DNA of 38,913 nt, taken from the NCBI GenBank assembly GCA_019635715.1, contig JAHBYY010000043.1, positions 1 to 38,913 of the forward strand, in the 5' to 3' direction. This DNA comes from Rhizobiaceae bacterium. GTDB taxonomy: Bacteria > Pseudomonadota > Alphaproteobacteria > Rhizobiales > Rhizobiaceae. The notes beneath the pieces are model-generated. The model saw nothing but the letters and a program-made list of their open reading frames with translations, was not told the origin of the DNA and searched no databases. Below, piece after piece: positions 1 to 8,636 of this stretch. The position numbers and the translations under genes are program-made. Each line of letters starts with the position of its first letter. The first letter of the stretch is position 1.

Positions 1-151
1 GCGGCATGGCCTCTGGCCGGGTGGCTGGATGGGGCTGTTCCGCGTGGTCCGCTGCGGTCCGGGAGGGACCGGCGGCATCGACAATGTGCCGATGCGGCTC
101 GAGGCGAGGCAGCGCTGGTTCACGCCGTGGCGGTACTGGCGACGGGCGTGA
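1..151 (+). CDS. yidD: YidD membrane protein insertion efficiency factor, C-terminal part
   Basis: Reading frame 2 of the first 151 bases is open from the window edge to a TGA at 149-151 and gives about 49 residues. It contains RHGLWPGGWMG, then a VVRCGPGGTGGIDNVP segment and a basic Trp/Tyr-rich tail (WFTPWRYWRR). This is the C-terminal pattern of the short YidD family, in which a Cys-containing segment ends in a G-x-D-x-VP motif. YidD is a small amphipathic, membrane-associated protein that assists insertion of inner-membrane proteins with YidC. The start lies upstream of the window, so the gene is partial. A yidD close to thrS is, from memory, a familiar rhizobial arrangement and supports the call. 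The longer overlapping frame that begins near base 6 is a shadow of this gene. Confidence 0.72.
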   Translation, partial: RHGLWPGGWMGLFRVVRCGPGGTGGIDNVPMRLEARQRWFTPWRYWRRA

Positions 152-266
152 AGCAGATGCCCGGATAGTATCGGCTACGAGATCTGATCGGAACGTATTC
201 GAAGTACAGCCGCCCCTTGCCCGTCAAGGAGGCGGAGGGTTAGCCTGTGACCCGGGGGGCATCGGC

Positions 267-1157
267 ATGCTCGGAAGACTTGCGAAGTATATCGCCCTGA
301 CCGGTGCGATCGCCGTCGCGGGACTGGTGATCGTCATTGCTGGTGCTGCCTATGCTCAGGGGCGATCCGATCGAATAGGCCCGGCGATCGTCGGCGCAAC
401 GATGACCTTCACCAGCCCGCTACTCTCGGGCTTATGGTTCTGGTGGAAGGGACGCCACGCGCGCAGGCGACGGGCGGCCATGCTCGCCGACCAGGCCGCC
501 AGCGTCAGGGCCCAGCAGGACGAGGAGCGGCAGAGGGATTTCCTCAGGCGCCGGTTTCTCGAACGGCAGAGGCTTCTCGATTCCGTTGACGGGCATCGTG
601 CCGCGCTGCGCCGCAACGTGGAGCGGGCCAAGGTCAGGAACGACTATGGGAGGATCGTTTCGGATTCGACGCATGACGCGATCGTCGAGTTCACCTCCAG
701 CATCGATCTCGATCGTGGCTTGATAAGTCTCGACGAGGCGAAGCTGCTGATCTTCGAGCAGATCGGGGTAAAGGCCGAAGAGGAGCGCAGCTCCGGGTTC
801 GATCCGTCAAACATCCCTTTCGACGGGCATTCATTCGAGAAATGGGTTGCCGATGCGCTGTCGCTGTACGGCTGGGAAGCCGAAGTGACGTCGCCGTCGA
901 TGGATCAGGGGATCGACGTCATCGCCACCCGCAACGGCAAGAAGGTCGGCATTCAGTGCAAGCTCTACAGCTCCGCCGTCGGCAATAAGGCCATCCAGGA
1001 GGCGCATGCCGGCAAGGCTTATTACGGGCTGGATGCCGTGGCGGTGGTGACCAGCTCGCAATATACCGCGAGCGCCAGGAGCCTGGCTGCCATGACCGGC
1101 GTGGGCCTTTTCTCGCATCACGACATACCGGCGCTGTACGAGATGCTGTTCCCCTGA
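267..1157 (+). CDS. Membrane-anchored Mrr-type restriction endonuclease-like protein
   Basis: Predicted 296-residue protein. Two hydrophobic segments near the N-terminus (about residues 8-28 and 41-57) are followed by an Arg/Glu-rich, probably helical linker (about 60-115) and a C-terminal nuclease-like domain (about 185-296). That domain shows the Mrr-type PD-(D/E)xK core: Asp217 in DQGIDVIA and the Gln230-x-Lys232 pair in IQCKLYS, followed by the family-typical helix and VVTSSQYT strand. Proteins with this domain cleave DNA, some of them modified DNA, but substrate and function here are unknown. I chose the ATG at 267, with a GGGGGGC stretch upstream, because the upstream open frame overlaps yidD and looks non-coding. 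The gene stands alone, with no methyltransferase or helicase beside it. It could serve defence or DNA turnover at the membrane. Confidence 0.7.
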   Translation: MLGRLAKYIALTGAIAVAGLVIVIAGAAYAQGRSDRIGPAIVGATMTFTSPLLSGLWFWWKGRHARRRRAAMLADQAASVRAQQDEERQRDFLRRRFLERQRLLDSVDGHRAALRRNVERAKVRNDYGRIVSDSTHDAIVEFTSSIDLDRGLISLDEAKLLIFEQIGVKAEEERSSGFDPSNIPFDGHSFEKWVADALSLYGWEAEVTSPSMDQGIDVIATRNGKKVGIQCKLYSSAVGNKAIQEAHAGKAYYGLDAVAVVTSSQYTASARSLAAMTGVGLFSHHDIPALYEMLFP

Positions 1158-1270
1158 GCCAGCGGAGCAAGCGGCCGATCGACGCCTTTTAATTGGACTG
1201 ATTTCGGCTTATGTCGGCGGCTCATCACCCACCCGCGCTCGTTTGCGGGACTGGATAGCAGGAGCAGATC

Positions 1271-3268
1271 ATGTCGAATTCCGTTTCCCTCACATTTCCC
1301 GATGGCTCCGTCCGCGACTACGACGCGGCGACGACCGGTCTCGCACTGGCCGAGTCGATCTCGAAGTCGCTCGCCAAGAAGGCGGTGGCCATCGCCCTCG
1401 ACGGCGAGCTTCGCGACCTCGCCGATCCGCTCGGCCGCTCCGGCAAGGTCGAGATCGTCACCCGCGAAGACCCGCGCGCGCTGGAACTGATCCGCCACGA
1501 CAGCGCCCATGTGCTGGCGGAGGCCGTGCAGGAATTGTGGCCGGGAACCCAGGTGACGATCGGCCCGGTGATCGAGAACGGATTCTACTACGACTTCGCC
1601 AAGAACGAGCCGTTCACGCCGGACGACTTCCCGGCGATCGAGAAGAAGATGCGGGAGATCGTCGGCCGCAACAAGCCGTTCGCCAAGAAGCTGGTGTCGC
1701 GCGACGAGGCCAAGCAGTTCTTCCGCGACAAGGGCGAGACCTACAAGGTCGAACTGGTCGACATGATCCCGGAAGGCCAGGACATCAAGTTCTATTCGCA
1801 GGGCGAATGGACCGACCTGTGCCGCGGCCCCCACATGGCATCGACCGGGCAGGTCGGCTCCGCCTTCAAGCTGATGAAGGTCGCGGGCGCCTACTGGCGC
1901 GGCGATTCCAACAATCCCATGCTGACGCGCATCTACGGCACGGCCTGGGCGACGCAGGAACAGCTCGACCACTACCTCCACATGCTGGAGGAGGCCGAGA
2001 AGCGCGACCACAGAAAACTCGGCCGCGAGATGGATTTGTTCCATTTCCAGGAGGAGGGGCCGGGCGTGGTGTTCTGGCATGCCAAGGGCTGGAAGATGTT
2101 CCAGAACCTGATCGCCTATATGCGCCGCCGGCTCGGAGACGACTACCAGGAGGTCAACGCGCCGCAGGTTCTCGACAAGAGCCTGTGGGAGACGTCCGGC
2201 CATTGGGGCTGGTATCAGGAGAACATGTTCGCGGTGAAGTCGGCGCATGCCTTCACGCATCCGGAAGACCCGGAAGCGGACCAGCGCATCTTCGCGCTGA
2301 AGCCGATGAATTGCCCCGGCCACGTGCAGATCTTCAAGCATGGCTTGAAGTCCTACCGCGATCTGCCGATCCGGCTTGCGGAATTCGGCAATGTCCATCG
2401 CTACGAGGCGTCCGGCGCGCTGCATGGCCTCATGCGTGTCCGCGCCTTTACGCAGGACGATGCGCACATCTTCTGCACCGAAGAACAGCTCGAGGCGGAG
2501 ATCCTGAAGATCAACGACCTGATGATGTCGGTCTACAAGGATTTCGGGTTCGACGAGGTGGTGGTCAAGCTCGCCACGCGGCCGGAGAAGCGCGTCGGCA
2601 CCGACGCCGCCTGGGATCACGCGGAGGACATCCTGCGCCGCGCGCTGGCCCGCATGGCGCGCGAGGACAACCGCATCAAGACCGGCGTGAACGAAGGCGA
2701 GGGCACGTTCTACGGGCCCAAGTTCGAATATACGTTGAGGGATGCGATCGGCCGCGAATGGCAATGCGGCACGACGCAGGTCGACTTCAACCTGCCCGAG
2801 CGGTTCGGGGCGTTCTATATCGGCTCGGATTCGGAGAAGAAGCAGCCGGTGATGGTGCATCGCGCCATCTGCGGCTCGCTCGAACGCTTCCTCGGCATCC
2901 TGATCGAGAGCCATGCCGGGCAGATGCCGCTGTGGTTCGCGCCGCTGCAGGTGGTGGTGGCGACGATCACCTCGGACGCCGATGCCTATGCCGTCAAGGT
3001 GGTGGAGACGTTGAAGCGGGCCGGGCTGAGCGCCGAGACCGATCTTCGCAACGAGAAGATCAACTACAAGGTGCGCGAGCACAGCCTGGCCAAGGTTCCG
3101 GTGATCCTGGTCTGCGGCAAGCGCGAGGCGGAAGAAGGCAGCGTCAACATGCGCCGGCTCGGGTCGCGCGACCAGCAGTCGCTGACGCTCGGCGACGCTC
3201 TGGCTCAATTGCTCGAAGAGGCGACGCCGCCGGACCTGAAGCGCGCGCGGCTGGACGTCGCCGCCTGA
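1271..3268 (+). CDS. thrS: Threonine--tRNA ligase
   Basis: 665 residues, normal full length. It charges tRNA-Thr with threonine in the cytoplasm. The domain order is complete: TGS domain (about 1-62), editing domain with the H76-DSA-H80 motif that clears mischarged seryl-tRNA, class II catalytic core, and C-terminal anticodon-binding domain (from about residue 560). The zinc ligands that recognise threonine can be placed at Cys348 (MNCPGH), His399 (QDDAHIF) and His530 (MVHRAI). Class II motif 2 is around [15 protein letters not shown]. The start is the ATG at 1271, preceded by GCAGGAGC. Nothing unusual is visible in the gene, and I saw no T-box or other leader in the 113 bases upstream. Confidence 0.97.
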   Translation: MSNSVSLTFPDGSVRDYDAATTGLALAESISKSLAKKAVAIALDGELRDLADPLGRSGKVEIVTREDPRALELIRHDSAHVLAEAVQELWPGTQVTIGPVIENGFYYDFAKNEPFTPDDFPAIEKKMREIVGRNKPFAKKLVSRDEAKQFFRDKGETYKVELVDMIPEGQDIKFYSQGEWTDLCRGPHMASTGQVGSAFKLMKVAGAYWRGDSNNPMLTRIYGTAWATQEQLDHYLHMLEEAEKRDHRKLGREMDLFHFQEEGPGVVFWHAKGWKMFQNLIAYMRRRLGDDYQEVNAPQVLDKSLWETSGHWGWYQENMFAVKSAHAFTHPEDPEADQRIFALKPMNCPGHVQIFKHGLKSYRDLPIRLAEFGNVHRYEASGALHGLMRVRAFTQDDAHIFCTEEQLEAEILKINDLMMSVYKDFGFDEVVVKLATRPEKRVGTDAAWDHAEDILRRALARMAREDNRIKTGVNEGEGTFYGPKFEYTLRDAIGREWQCGTTQVDFNLPERFGAFYIGSDSEKKQPVMVHRAICGSLERFLGILIESHAGQMPLWFAPLQVVVATITSDADAYAVKVVETLKRAGLSAETDLRNEKINYKVREHSLAKVPVILVCGKREAEEGSVNMRRLGSRDQQSLTLGDALAQLLEEATPPDLKRARLDVAA

Positions 3269-3277
3269 CGGTGCACC

Positions 3278-3303
3278 AGGGCGCGGATGTCAGTCCGCGC
3301 CCT
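3278..3303. terminator. Hairpin between convergent thrS and the next gene
   Basis: Ten-base arms AGGGCGCGGA and TCCGCGCCCT pair perfectly around a 6-base loop. The hairpin begins 10 bases after the thrS stop, and its loop overlaps the stop codon of the opposite-strand gene. No U-tract follows on either strand, so it may act as a weak bidirectional terminator or an RNA 3' end stabiliser. Confidence 0.4.
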
Positions 3304-4258
3304 CCAGGGCCGTGGGGGCGCTCTCGTCGGCAAGCACCTCGACTTCCTGGTTCTCGCCGGCGACGACGGTGAAGTCGCGCTGATAGATGTGGTCGCGATT
3401 CTTGGCGACGATCGTGTAGTCGCCCTCCGCCAGCACCATCGTCGCATAGGCGCCGACGCTTTCGCGCACCGGATCGCCGGAGCCGGTCAGCACCGACCAT
3501 GACGTATCGGCGATCGCCTCGCCGCCGGCCTCGCGGACGAGTTTCATCGTCAGTTCGGCGGCGTGGTGCTCGACCGTCGCTTCGGTCAGCTTGCCGGATT
3601 CGACCTTGATGTCGGAGCGCACCACCGCGTTGACGCTCCCATAGGTCGAGACGACGTGGTAGGTGCCGGCATTCAGCCGCACGACGGATTTCGGCTTCAC
3701 GTCGGGCAGGATCAGCGCGCGGTCCTTGCCGTCGACTTCGTCGCCCTCGTAGATCGAAAAGCGCAGCTTGTCGTCGGGGATATGGTTGCCGCCGGAGTTC
3801 TCGGCGTTCAGCGTCAGCCCGCCCGCGTCGAGCACGAAGTCCTCGCGCTTGGCCGAAGTGCCCACCGAGATGCGCTTGGTGGCGCCTGCCCGGCCGTAGG
3901 AGGCATGCACGAGATACTGTCCGGGCATGAGGTCGAAGGACTGCGTGCCGCCTTTTGCCGAGGCGACAAGGCGCAGCTTGCCGTCCGGGCCGGGCTCGGT
4001 GTCGAAGACGCGCCAGATCAGGCCCCGGCTCACCTCCGGTCCGCTGGCGACAAGCTGTGCCGACAGGGTGATCCGCCCCAGCCCGGCGGTGGCGAGCGGG
4101 GATGTCTGCTGCGGTGCGGCGATCGACGGCGGCTCGGGCAGATCGAGGCGCGGCAGGCGGTCGCCGAAATCCTGCGCCCCGGCGGCGACGGACGAGCAGG
4201 CGAGGCAGGCGGTGGCGAGCGCCCGTGAAATCCGATAGAGGAGTCTGCCCGACAACAT
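3290..4258 (-). CDS. Secreted protein with three beta-sandwich-like repeats, unknown function
   Basis: 322 residues from the ATG at 4258. Residues 1-28 look like a signal peptide (basic start, hydrophobic stretch, AAGA cleavage region). A Pro-rich linker (about 35-60) follows. The mature part shows three tandem units of about 80 residues (about 61-146, 147-232 and 233-310). Each carries a strand with an aromatic residue, an L-x-PG-x-Y or L-x-AG-x-Y turn, then YG or an equivalent and a charged strand. This resembles carboxypeptidase-regulatory or Ig-like folds. I do not recognise a named family. It is convergent with thrS and divergent from the nitroreductase, so it is probably transcribed alone. 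A longer upstream frame (to 4432) exists, but it would overlap the nitroreductase and push the signal peptide inside. Confidence 0.7.
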   Translation of the reverse strand: MLSGRLLYRISRALATACLACSSVAAGAQDFGDRLPRLDLPEPPSIAAPQQTSPLATAGLGRITLSAQLVASGPEVSRGLIWRVFDTEPGPDGKLRLVASAKGGTQSFDLMPGQYLVHASYGRAGATKRISVGTSAKREDFVLDAGGLTLNAENSGGNHIPDDKLRFSIYEGDEVDGKDRALILPDVKPKSVVRLNAGTYHVVSTYGSVNAVVRSDIKVESGKLTEATVEHHAAELTMKLVREAGGEAIADTSWSVLTGSGDPVRESVGAYATMVLAEGDYTIVAKNRDHIYQRDFTVVAGENQEVEVLADESAPTALEGAD

Positions 4259-4382
4259 GTCCTGCCTTGAACCGCAAGGCAGCGGCAATTTCAAGGCCAA
4301 TATCCGCGCCGCGGCGCGCAGCAAGGCGGCGCTCCTGCCGGGGCGCCTCCCAGCCGGACTCCCGAACCGAACGAGACAGACC

Positions 4383-4973
4383 ATGGCATCCCCGATCATC
4401 GACTTCATGCTTTCGCGCGCGTCCGCGCCCATCGATCAACTGAAGGGCCCTGGGCCCGGCGACGCGGAAATCGCGACGATGCTGACGATCGCCTCGCGGG
4501 TGCCGGACCATGGACGCATGGAGCCCTGGCGCTTCATCCTCTATCGCGGCAAGGCACGCCAGGAGATCGGCGAGGCGCTCGTCGCGTTGATGGAGGCCGA
4601 AGAGGGCCCGCAGCCGGACGGCCGCAAGGACAAGGAACGCACGCGCTTTTCGCGCGCGCCGCTGGTGATCGGCGTTGTCTCCAGCCCGAAGGAGAATCTC
4701 AAGATCCCGCAGTGGGAGATGTTCCTGTCGGGGGGCGCGGCCGCCATGAACCTTTTGATCGCCGCGAACGGCCTCGGCTATGGCGCCAACTGGGTGACGA
4801 ACTGGTATTCCGAAAGCGCGGAAGGGCGCCGGCTGCTCGGCCTTGCACCGCAGGAGCGGGTGATCGGCTTCGTCCATATCGGCAATTTCGACGGCGAGAT
4901 CTGGACACGTCCGCGCCCCGACGTCTCGAAGCTCTATGCCGACTATACGGGGCCGTGGTCGCCTCCGGCCTGA
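4383..4973 (+). CDS. Nitroreductase family FMN oxidoreductase
   Basis: 196 residues, typical for small NfsA/YdjA-like nitroreductases. The family reduces nitro compounds, quinones or related substrates with NAD(P)H and FMN, usually as a dimer in the cytoplasm. Family features: an N-terminal helix region, then ASRVPDHGRMEPWRFIL, which matches the FMN-binding segment of YdjA-type enzymes, a central SGGAAAMNLLIAANGLGYGANWVT helix region, and a C-terminal HIGNFDGE strand. The physiological substrate cannot be read from sequence. I chose the ATG at 4383. The alternative at 4257 would add a basic leader that overlaps the divergent gene's start. Confidence 0.87.
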   Translation: MASPIIDFMLSRASAPIDQLKGPGPGDAEIATMLTIASRVPDHGRMEPWRFILYRGKARQEIGEALVALMEAEEGPQPDGRKDKERTRFSRAPLVIGVVSSPKENLKIPQWEMFLSGGAAAMNLLIAANGLGYGANWVTNWYSESAEGRRLLGLAPQERVIGFVHIGNFDGEIWTRPRPDVSKLYADYTGPWSPPA

Positions 4974-4976
4974 GCC

Positions 4977-5849
4977 TCAGAGGGTCCGGACAGCCCTGGC
5001 GATGAGTCGTTCGGCACGCCGCAGGTGAGGGCGGTCGTACATGCGGCCGCCGATGCCGAGGACGCCGGGATATCCGGCAGCGGCGAATGCCGCGACGATG
5101 GCGCGGGCCTCCTCCACGGTCTCTGCCGAAGGCGTGAACACCGCGTTGATCACCTCGACCTGATCCGGGTGGATCGCCATCTTTCCCGTAAAGCCGTCGC
5201 GCTCGGCGTCCAGACACTCGGCCCGGAGCCCCGCAGCATCGCGAAAATCGACGAAGACCGTGTCGATGGCCGCGACCTCGGCGGCCGAAGCCGCAAGCAG
5301 GGTCGTGGCGCGGGCCAGACGGAAGACGTCGGTATAGCGACCCGCGGGATCGCGTGTCGAACGCGCGCCGATGGCGGCGGACAGGTCCTCCGCGCCCCAG
5401 GTGAGGCCGGACAGGCGTGGATGACTTCGCGTGAATGAACCAGCGGCGAACAGGCCGGCGGGGGTTTCGGTGATGATCGGCAGGATCCGCGTCGCGCCGT
5501 CCTCGGTCCCGGCAAGCACCTCGGCGGCCCGCAGCGAGACGGACAGCCGCTCGACGTCGACGCTGCCGACCGTTTTGGGCAGCATGATGCCGGCGGGCCG
5601 CGATGCCAGGATCGCGTCGATGTCCTGCTGGATCAGCCCCGAGGCGAAATCGTTGACGCGGACGTAGAGGCGTTCGCGGGTTTGCGGCGAGACGCCTTTG
5701 ATGATTTCTGCGACGATCGCGCGCGCCGCCGGTTTGCTGTCTGCCGCAACCGAATCCTCCAGGTCGAGCAGGATGACGTCAGCCGCGCTGGCGAGCGCCT
5801 TCTCGATCTTCCGAAGTGAATCGCCGGGCACGAAAAGCAGCGAGCGCAT
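4977..5849 (-). CDS. CitE-type CoA ester lyase (HpcH/HpaI aldolase family)
   Basis: 290 residues. The family splits or joins malyl-, methylmalyl- or citramalyl-CoA type thioesters by Mg-dependent aldol chemistry. Visible landmarks are RSLLFVPG (2-9), LDLEDSVA with metal-site residues Glu31/Asp32, LPKT, the ITETPAGLF strand and TWGAEDLSAAIGA, all in the usual order. The ATG at 5849 lies one base from the stop of the MaoC gene upstream on the same strand, so the two genes are almost surely co-translated. That pairing is seen in itaconate/citramalyl-CoA breakdown and in malyl/methylmalyl-CoA steps of the ethylmalonyl-CoA pathway. The sequence does not decide between these. Confidence 0.88.
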   Translation of the reverse strand: MRSLLFVPGDSLRKIEKALASAADVILLDLEDSVAADSKPAARAIVAEIIKGVSPQTRERLYVRVNDFASGLIQQDIDAILASRPAGIMLPKTVGSVDVERLSVSLRAAEVLAGTEDGATRILPIITETPAGLFAAGSFTRSHPRLSGLTWGAEDLSAAIGARSTRDPAGRYTDVFRLARATTLLAASAAEVAAIDTVFVDFRDAAGLRAECLDAERDGFTGKMAIHPDQVEVINAVFTPSAETVEEARAIVAAFAAAGYPGVLGIGGRMYDRPHLRRAERLIARAVRTL

Positions 5850-5850
5850 C

Positions 5851-6306
5851 TCAGGCCTGGGGCCGCCTGAGCATCATGGTCTGGCGCAGGCAGCGCGCCA
5901 CCAGCACATCCTGCTGGTTGAAGGCGCTGTGGCGCATCTCGACGATGCCCCGGTCGGGCTTCGACCGGGACCCGCGCGCCGTGACGATTTCGGTCTCGAC
6001 GCGGATCGTGTCGCCGTGGAAGACGGGATGGGGGAACACGGTCTCGGTCATGCCGAGATTGCCGACCAGCGTGCCGAGCGTGGTGTCGTGGACGGAGATT
6101 CCGATCATCAGGCCGAGCGTGAACAGCGAATTGACCAGCGGACGCCCCCATTCGCTTTGCGCCGCGTAGGCGAAATCGATGTGCAGCGGCTGCGGATTGA
6201 GCGTCATGGTCGAGAACATCATGTTGTCGCTCTCGGTCACGGTCTTGCGCAGCGCGTGCCGGATCAGCAGCCCCGGCGTGCAGTCCTCGAGATAGAGCCC
6301 GGCCAT
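5851..6306 (-). CDS. MaoC-family hot-dog enoyl-CoA hydratase
   Basis: 151 residues, a single hot-dog domain. Known double-domain mesaconyl-CoA hydratases are about twice this length. The hydratase motif is N37-PQPLH42-ID44, followed by the long central helix (about 55-72). In classic (R)-hydratases the catalytic pair is Asp and His in a D-x-N-P-x-H pattern. Here the position five residues before the His is Asn37. That variant appears, to my knowledge, in MaoC proteins paired with CitE-like lyases. The likely role is hydration of a branched unsaturated diacid-CoA whose product the downstream lyase cleaves. The start is the ATG at 6306, followed by the MAGLYLEDC segment. Confidence 0.85.
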   Translation of the reverse strand: MAGLYLEDCTPGLLIRHALRKTVTESDNMMFSTMTLNPQPLHIDFAYAAQSEWGRPLVNSLFTLGLMIGISVHDTTLGTLVGNLGMTETVFPHPVFHGDTIRVETEIVTARGSRSKPDRGIVEMRHSAFNQQDVLVARCLRQTMMLRRPQA

Positions 6307-6432
6307 CACGTCCTCCGCTCTGCCGGCAGCCGCGCGGGCGGTTAAAAAACGTGGTGAACGCTTCGTAAACCTTTCCCGCCTACCGTTTCTGACGAGGGCG
6401 CCGTGTGTTTTCCGGCGAGTCAGGGCAGTTTG

Positions 6433-7653
6433 ATGGTTGTTGCGCAATTCCTGAAATGGATCAACACGGCCCGTGTCTCCGAGCGGGCGGCAGCGGCCAC
6501 GGCGCTGGCGAATGCCTTCATGTCCGGCGAGCTTCCCTTCGAGGACAGGTGCGCGGCCGAAGCGGCGCTGACGCTGCTGCTCGACGATCCGGCCTGGAAG
6601 GTGCGGCAGGCATTGGCCGAGGCGGTTTCGATGAGCCGGCATGCGCCGCCGCAGGTGGTGGCGGCCCTTGCCGCCGACCAGCCGGAAGTCGCCAGCATCG
6701 TGATCGCGCGTTCGCCGCTGATCTCCGACCTCGACCTGATCGACCGGGTCGCCGACGGAAGCGGGGCGACGCAGGTGCTGGTGGCGCGCCGGCCCGGCCT
6801 TTCCATGCAGGTGTCGGCCGCTCTGGCGGAAGTCGGCGAGGCGGAGGCCTGCCTGGCGCTGCTCGCCAATGGCGGTGCCGTCGTCGCATCGCTCAGCTTC
6901 CGTCGCATCGCCGAGCGTCTCGGCCACCTCGCGGCCGTGCGCGAAGCCCTGATCGCAGACCCGCGCCTGCCGGCCGATTCGCGCCACGCGCTGCTGGTGA
7001 AGGTCGCCGAGGCGCTGCGCCGCTCGCCGCTGGTGCTTGCTCTCATGGGAACCGCCCGTTCCGAACGGGTCATGCGCGACGCCTGTGTCAAGGCCTGCCT
7101 GACCGTCATCGATCGCACCGACCCGGACGAGCATGCGGCGCTGATCGAGCATCTGAGGCTGCGCGGCGACCTGACCGCCTCCTTCCTTCTGCGGACCGTC
7201 GCCCACGGCAAGATCGATTTCTTCGGCGCGGCGCTCGTCATCCTGTCCGGACAACCCGAGCACAGGGTCCGTTCGATCCTCTCCGGCGGCAGCGTCGCGG
7301 CGCTGCGGGCGCTTCTCGGCAACGCCTCGCTCGGCACCGGCACGCACGGCGTGATCGCCAGGGCGCTGATGGTCTGGCGCGACGTCGCCAAGGGCAAGCG
7401 CATCGCCGGCACGCAGGAAGTGTCGTGGCTCATGCTCGCCGAGATCGGCGGCCACACCGCCCAGGGCGAGCTTGCGACGCTGCTGAAGTCGATCCACCTC
7501 GACGCGCTGCGCGAGAATGCCCGGATGCATGCGCTCGCCCTCGCCGCGGAGGAAACTGCCCCGGTCGAGGCCGTGGAAGCCGCCGCGGCGGAACTCGTCG
7601 AGGCCACGGACCTGGTCGAGGTCGAGGACCGCGTCGAGGCGGTTGCAGCCTAG
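6433..7653 (+). CDS. DUF2336 domain-containing protein
   Basis: 406 residues, largely helical and Ala/Leu-rich with HEAT-like periodicity: LLLDDPAWKVRQALAEAVS, AADQPEVASIVIARSPLISDLDLI and IADPRLPADSRHALL. This repeated 'remaining elements decay, unit by unit' pattern is typical of the alphaproteobacterial DUF2336 family, whose biochemical role is unknown to me. The last 35 residues are rich in Glu, Val and Ala and look disordered or coiled. I chose the ATG at 6433. A GTG at 6403, with GAGGGCG upstream, would add 10 residues and cannot be excluded. It is divergent from the MaoC-CitE pair. Confidence 0.82.
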   Translation: MVVAQFLKWINTARVSERAAAATALANAFMSGELPFEDRCAAEAALTLLLDDPAWKVRQALAEAVSMSRHAPPQVVAALAADQPEVASIVIARSPLISDLDLIDRVADGSGATQVLVARRPGLSMQVSAALAEVGEAEACLALLANGGAVVASLSFRRIAERLGHLAAVREALIADPRLPADSRHALLVKVAEALRRSPLVLALMGTARSERVMRDACVKACLTVIDRTDPDEHAALIEHLRLRGDLTASFLLRTVAHGKIDFFGAALVILSGQPEHRVRSILSGGSVAALRALLGNASLGTGTHGVIARALMVWRDVAKGKRIAGTQEVSWLMLAEIGGHTAQGELATLLKSIHLDALRENARMHALALAAEETAPVEAVEAAAAELVEATDLVEVEDRVEAVAA

Positions 7654-7835
7654 CAGCCTGCTAAGTCAGGGCAGCTCATTGCCGCAGACGCGGATGCAGG
7701 CCATGTCGTGCACGACCGCAGGTTGATCCGATTCGGGTTCGCCAGGCCATTCTGATTGAAACCCGGCACATCGCGGCTCTATACGGGTATCGGTCGGCGA
7801 AGCGACCTCCAAGGCAACAACCCGGAAAAGCTGGA

Positions 7836-8636
7836 ATGAACAATGTGGCCGTCGAAAACTCCGACCTGCGGTTCGAGCGGCTGACCCTGGCCGACGTTTC
7901 GTCGCAGCGGATGCAGGATGAAGCCGCCGCGATCTTTGAACTGTTCGTCCAGCGCGAGGCCGAGTTCGGGGTCCACCCCTCCGTCGTGATCCACTATCCG
8001 GATATCGCGGACCGGTCGGACGCGGGATTCATCGGCGATGCCGCGCGATACATCGCGGCCCAGAGCGACGGTCTGTCCGCGGACGGGCGTCCGGCGGATC
8101 GCATCGTCGTGTTGACGACCTTCGGCGACCGTGTCGGACCGTCTCTCGTGGCGGCGGGCTTCAAATCCATCGAGATCGATATGCCGGCAGGGCCGGATCA
8201 CACCTTTGCCTTTACGCTCGACGCGACACCGCCGACGCCAGGCGGCCTCACCCTCTATGTCGAAGCGGTGGACGAGGCGGACGAGAAGATCAGGCCCGCA
8301 TTCGCGTTGAAGCTGACGGACAGCCAAGGCCGGCTGCACGGCGGGGCCTGCGGTTCCATCCATGAACGCGGCGGCAGGCGCTATGCCTATCTCGCGACGA
8401 TGACGACCGCGGCCGGGGCCGCCAGGGGATCCGGGACCCATCTTGCCGAGGAGCTCTTCCGGTTCCTGCGCGATCAGGGCGTGTCGACCATTCATCTTGG
8501 AACGCAAACCGCCGCCGCCTTCTATCAGAAGCTCGGCTTCAGGGTAGTCCACAGGCTGGTGCCTGGAATGCGGACACGCACGGAGGGCCGCAAGGAGATC
8601 ACGGACGACCTGGTCATGCTTGCCATGGATCTATGA
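7836..8636 (+). CDS. GNAT-family N-acetyltransferase
   Basis: 266 residues. The C-terminal half (about 175-255) has the acetyl-CoA-binding layout: a strand YAYLATMTTA, then the pyrophosphate loop AGAARGSGTHLAEELFRFLRD (a variant of the Q/R-x-x-G-x-G/A turn), and the FYQKLGFRVVHR strand typical of GNAT enzymes. The N-terminal 130 residues are less conserved and may bind the acceptor, which cannot be named. Its stop overlaps the stop of the convergent methyltransferase by a few bases. The 182 bases upstream hold no gene I can support. Confidence 0.75.
   Translation: MNNVAVENSDLRFERLTLADVSSQRMQDEAAAIFELFVQREAEFGVHPSVVIHYPDIADRSDAGFIGDAARYIAAQSDGLSADGRPADRIVVLTTFGDRVGPSLVAAGFKSIEIDMPAGPDHTFAFTLDATPPTPGGLTLYVEAVDEADEKIRPAFALKLTDSQGRLHGGACGSIHERGGRRYAYLATMTTAAGAARGSGTHLAEELFRFLRDQGVSTIHLGTQTAAAFYQKLGFRVVHRLVPGMRTRTEGRKEITDDLVMLAMDL

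Noticed and set aside
6-266. N-terminal extension of the Mrr-type protein from base 6
   Set aside because: It overlaps the C-terminus of yidD in another frame, and its residues are an Arg/Gly/Ser-rich shadow. A better start lies at 267.
7669-7835. Minus-strand open stretch ending in an MACIRVCGNELP-like peptide in the gap before the GNAT gene
   Set aside because: It has no ATG start, codon third positions are mixed, and I recognise no family. It may be an old remnant, but support is too weak to list.
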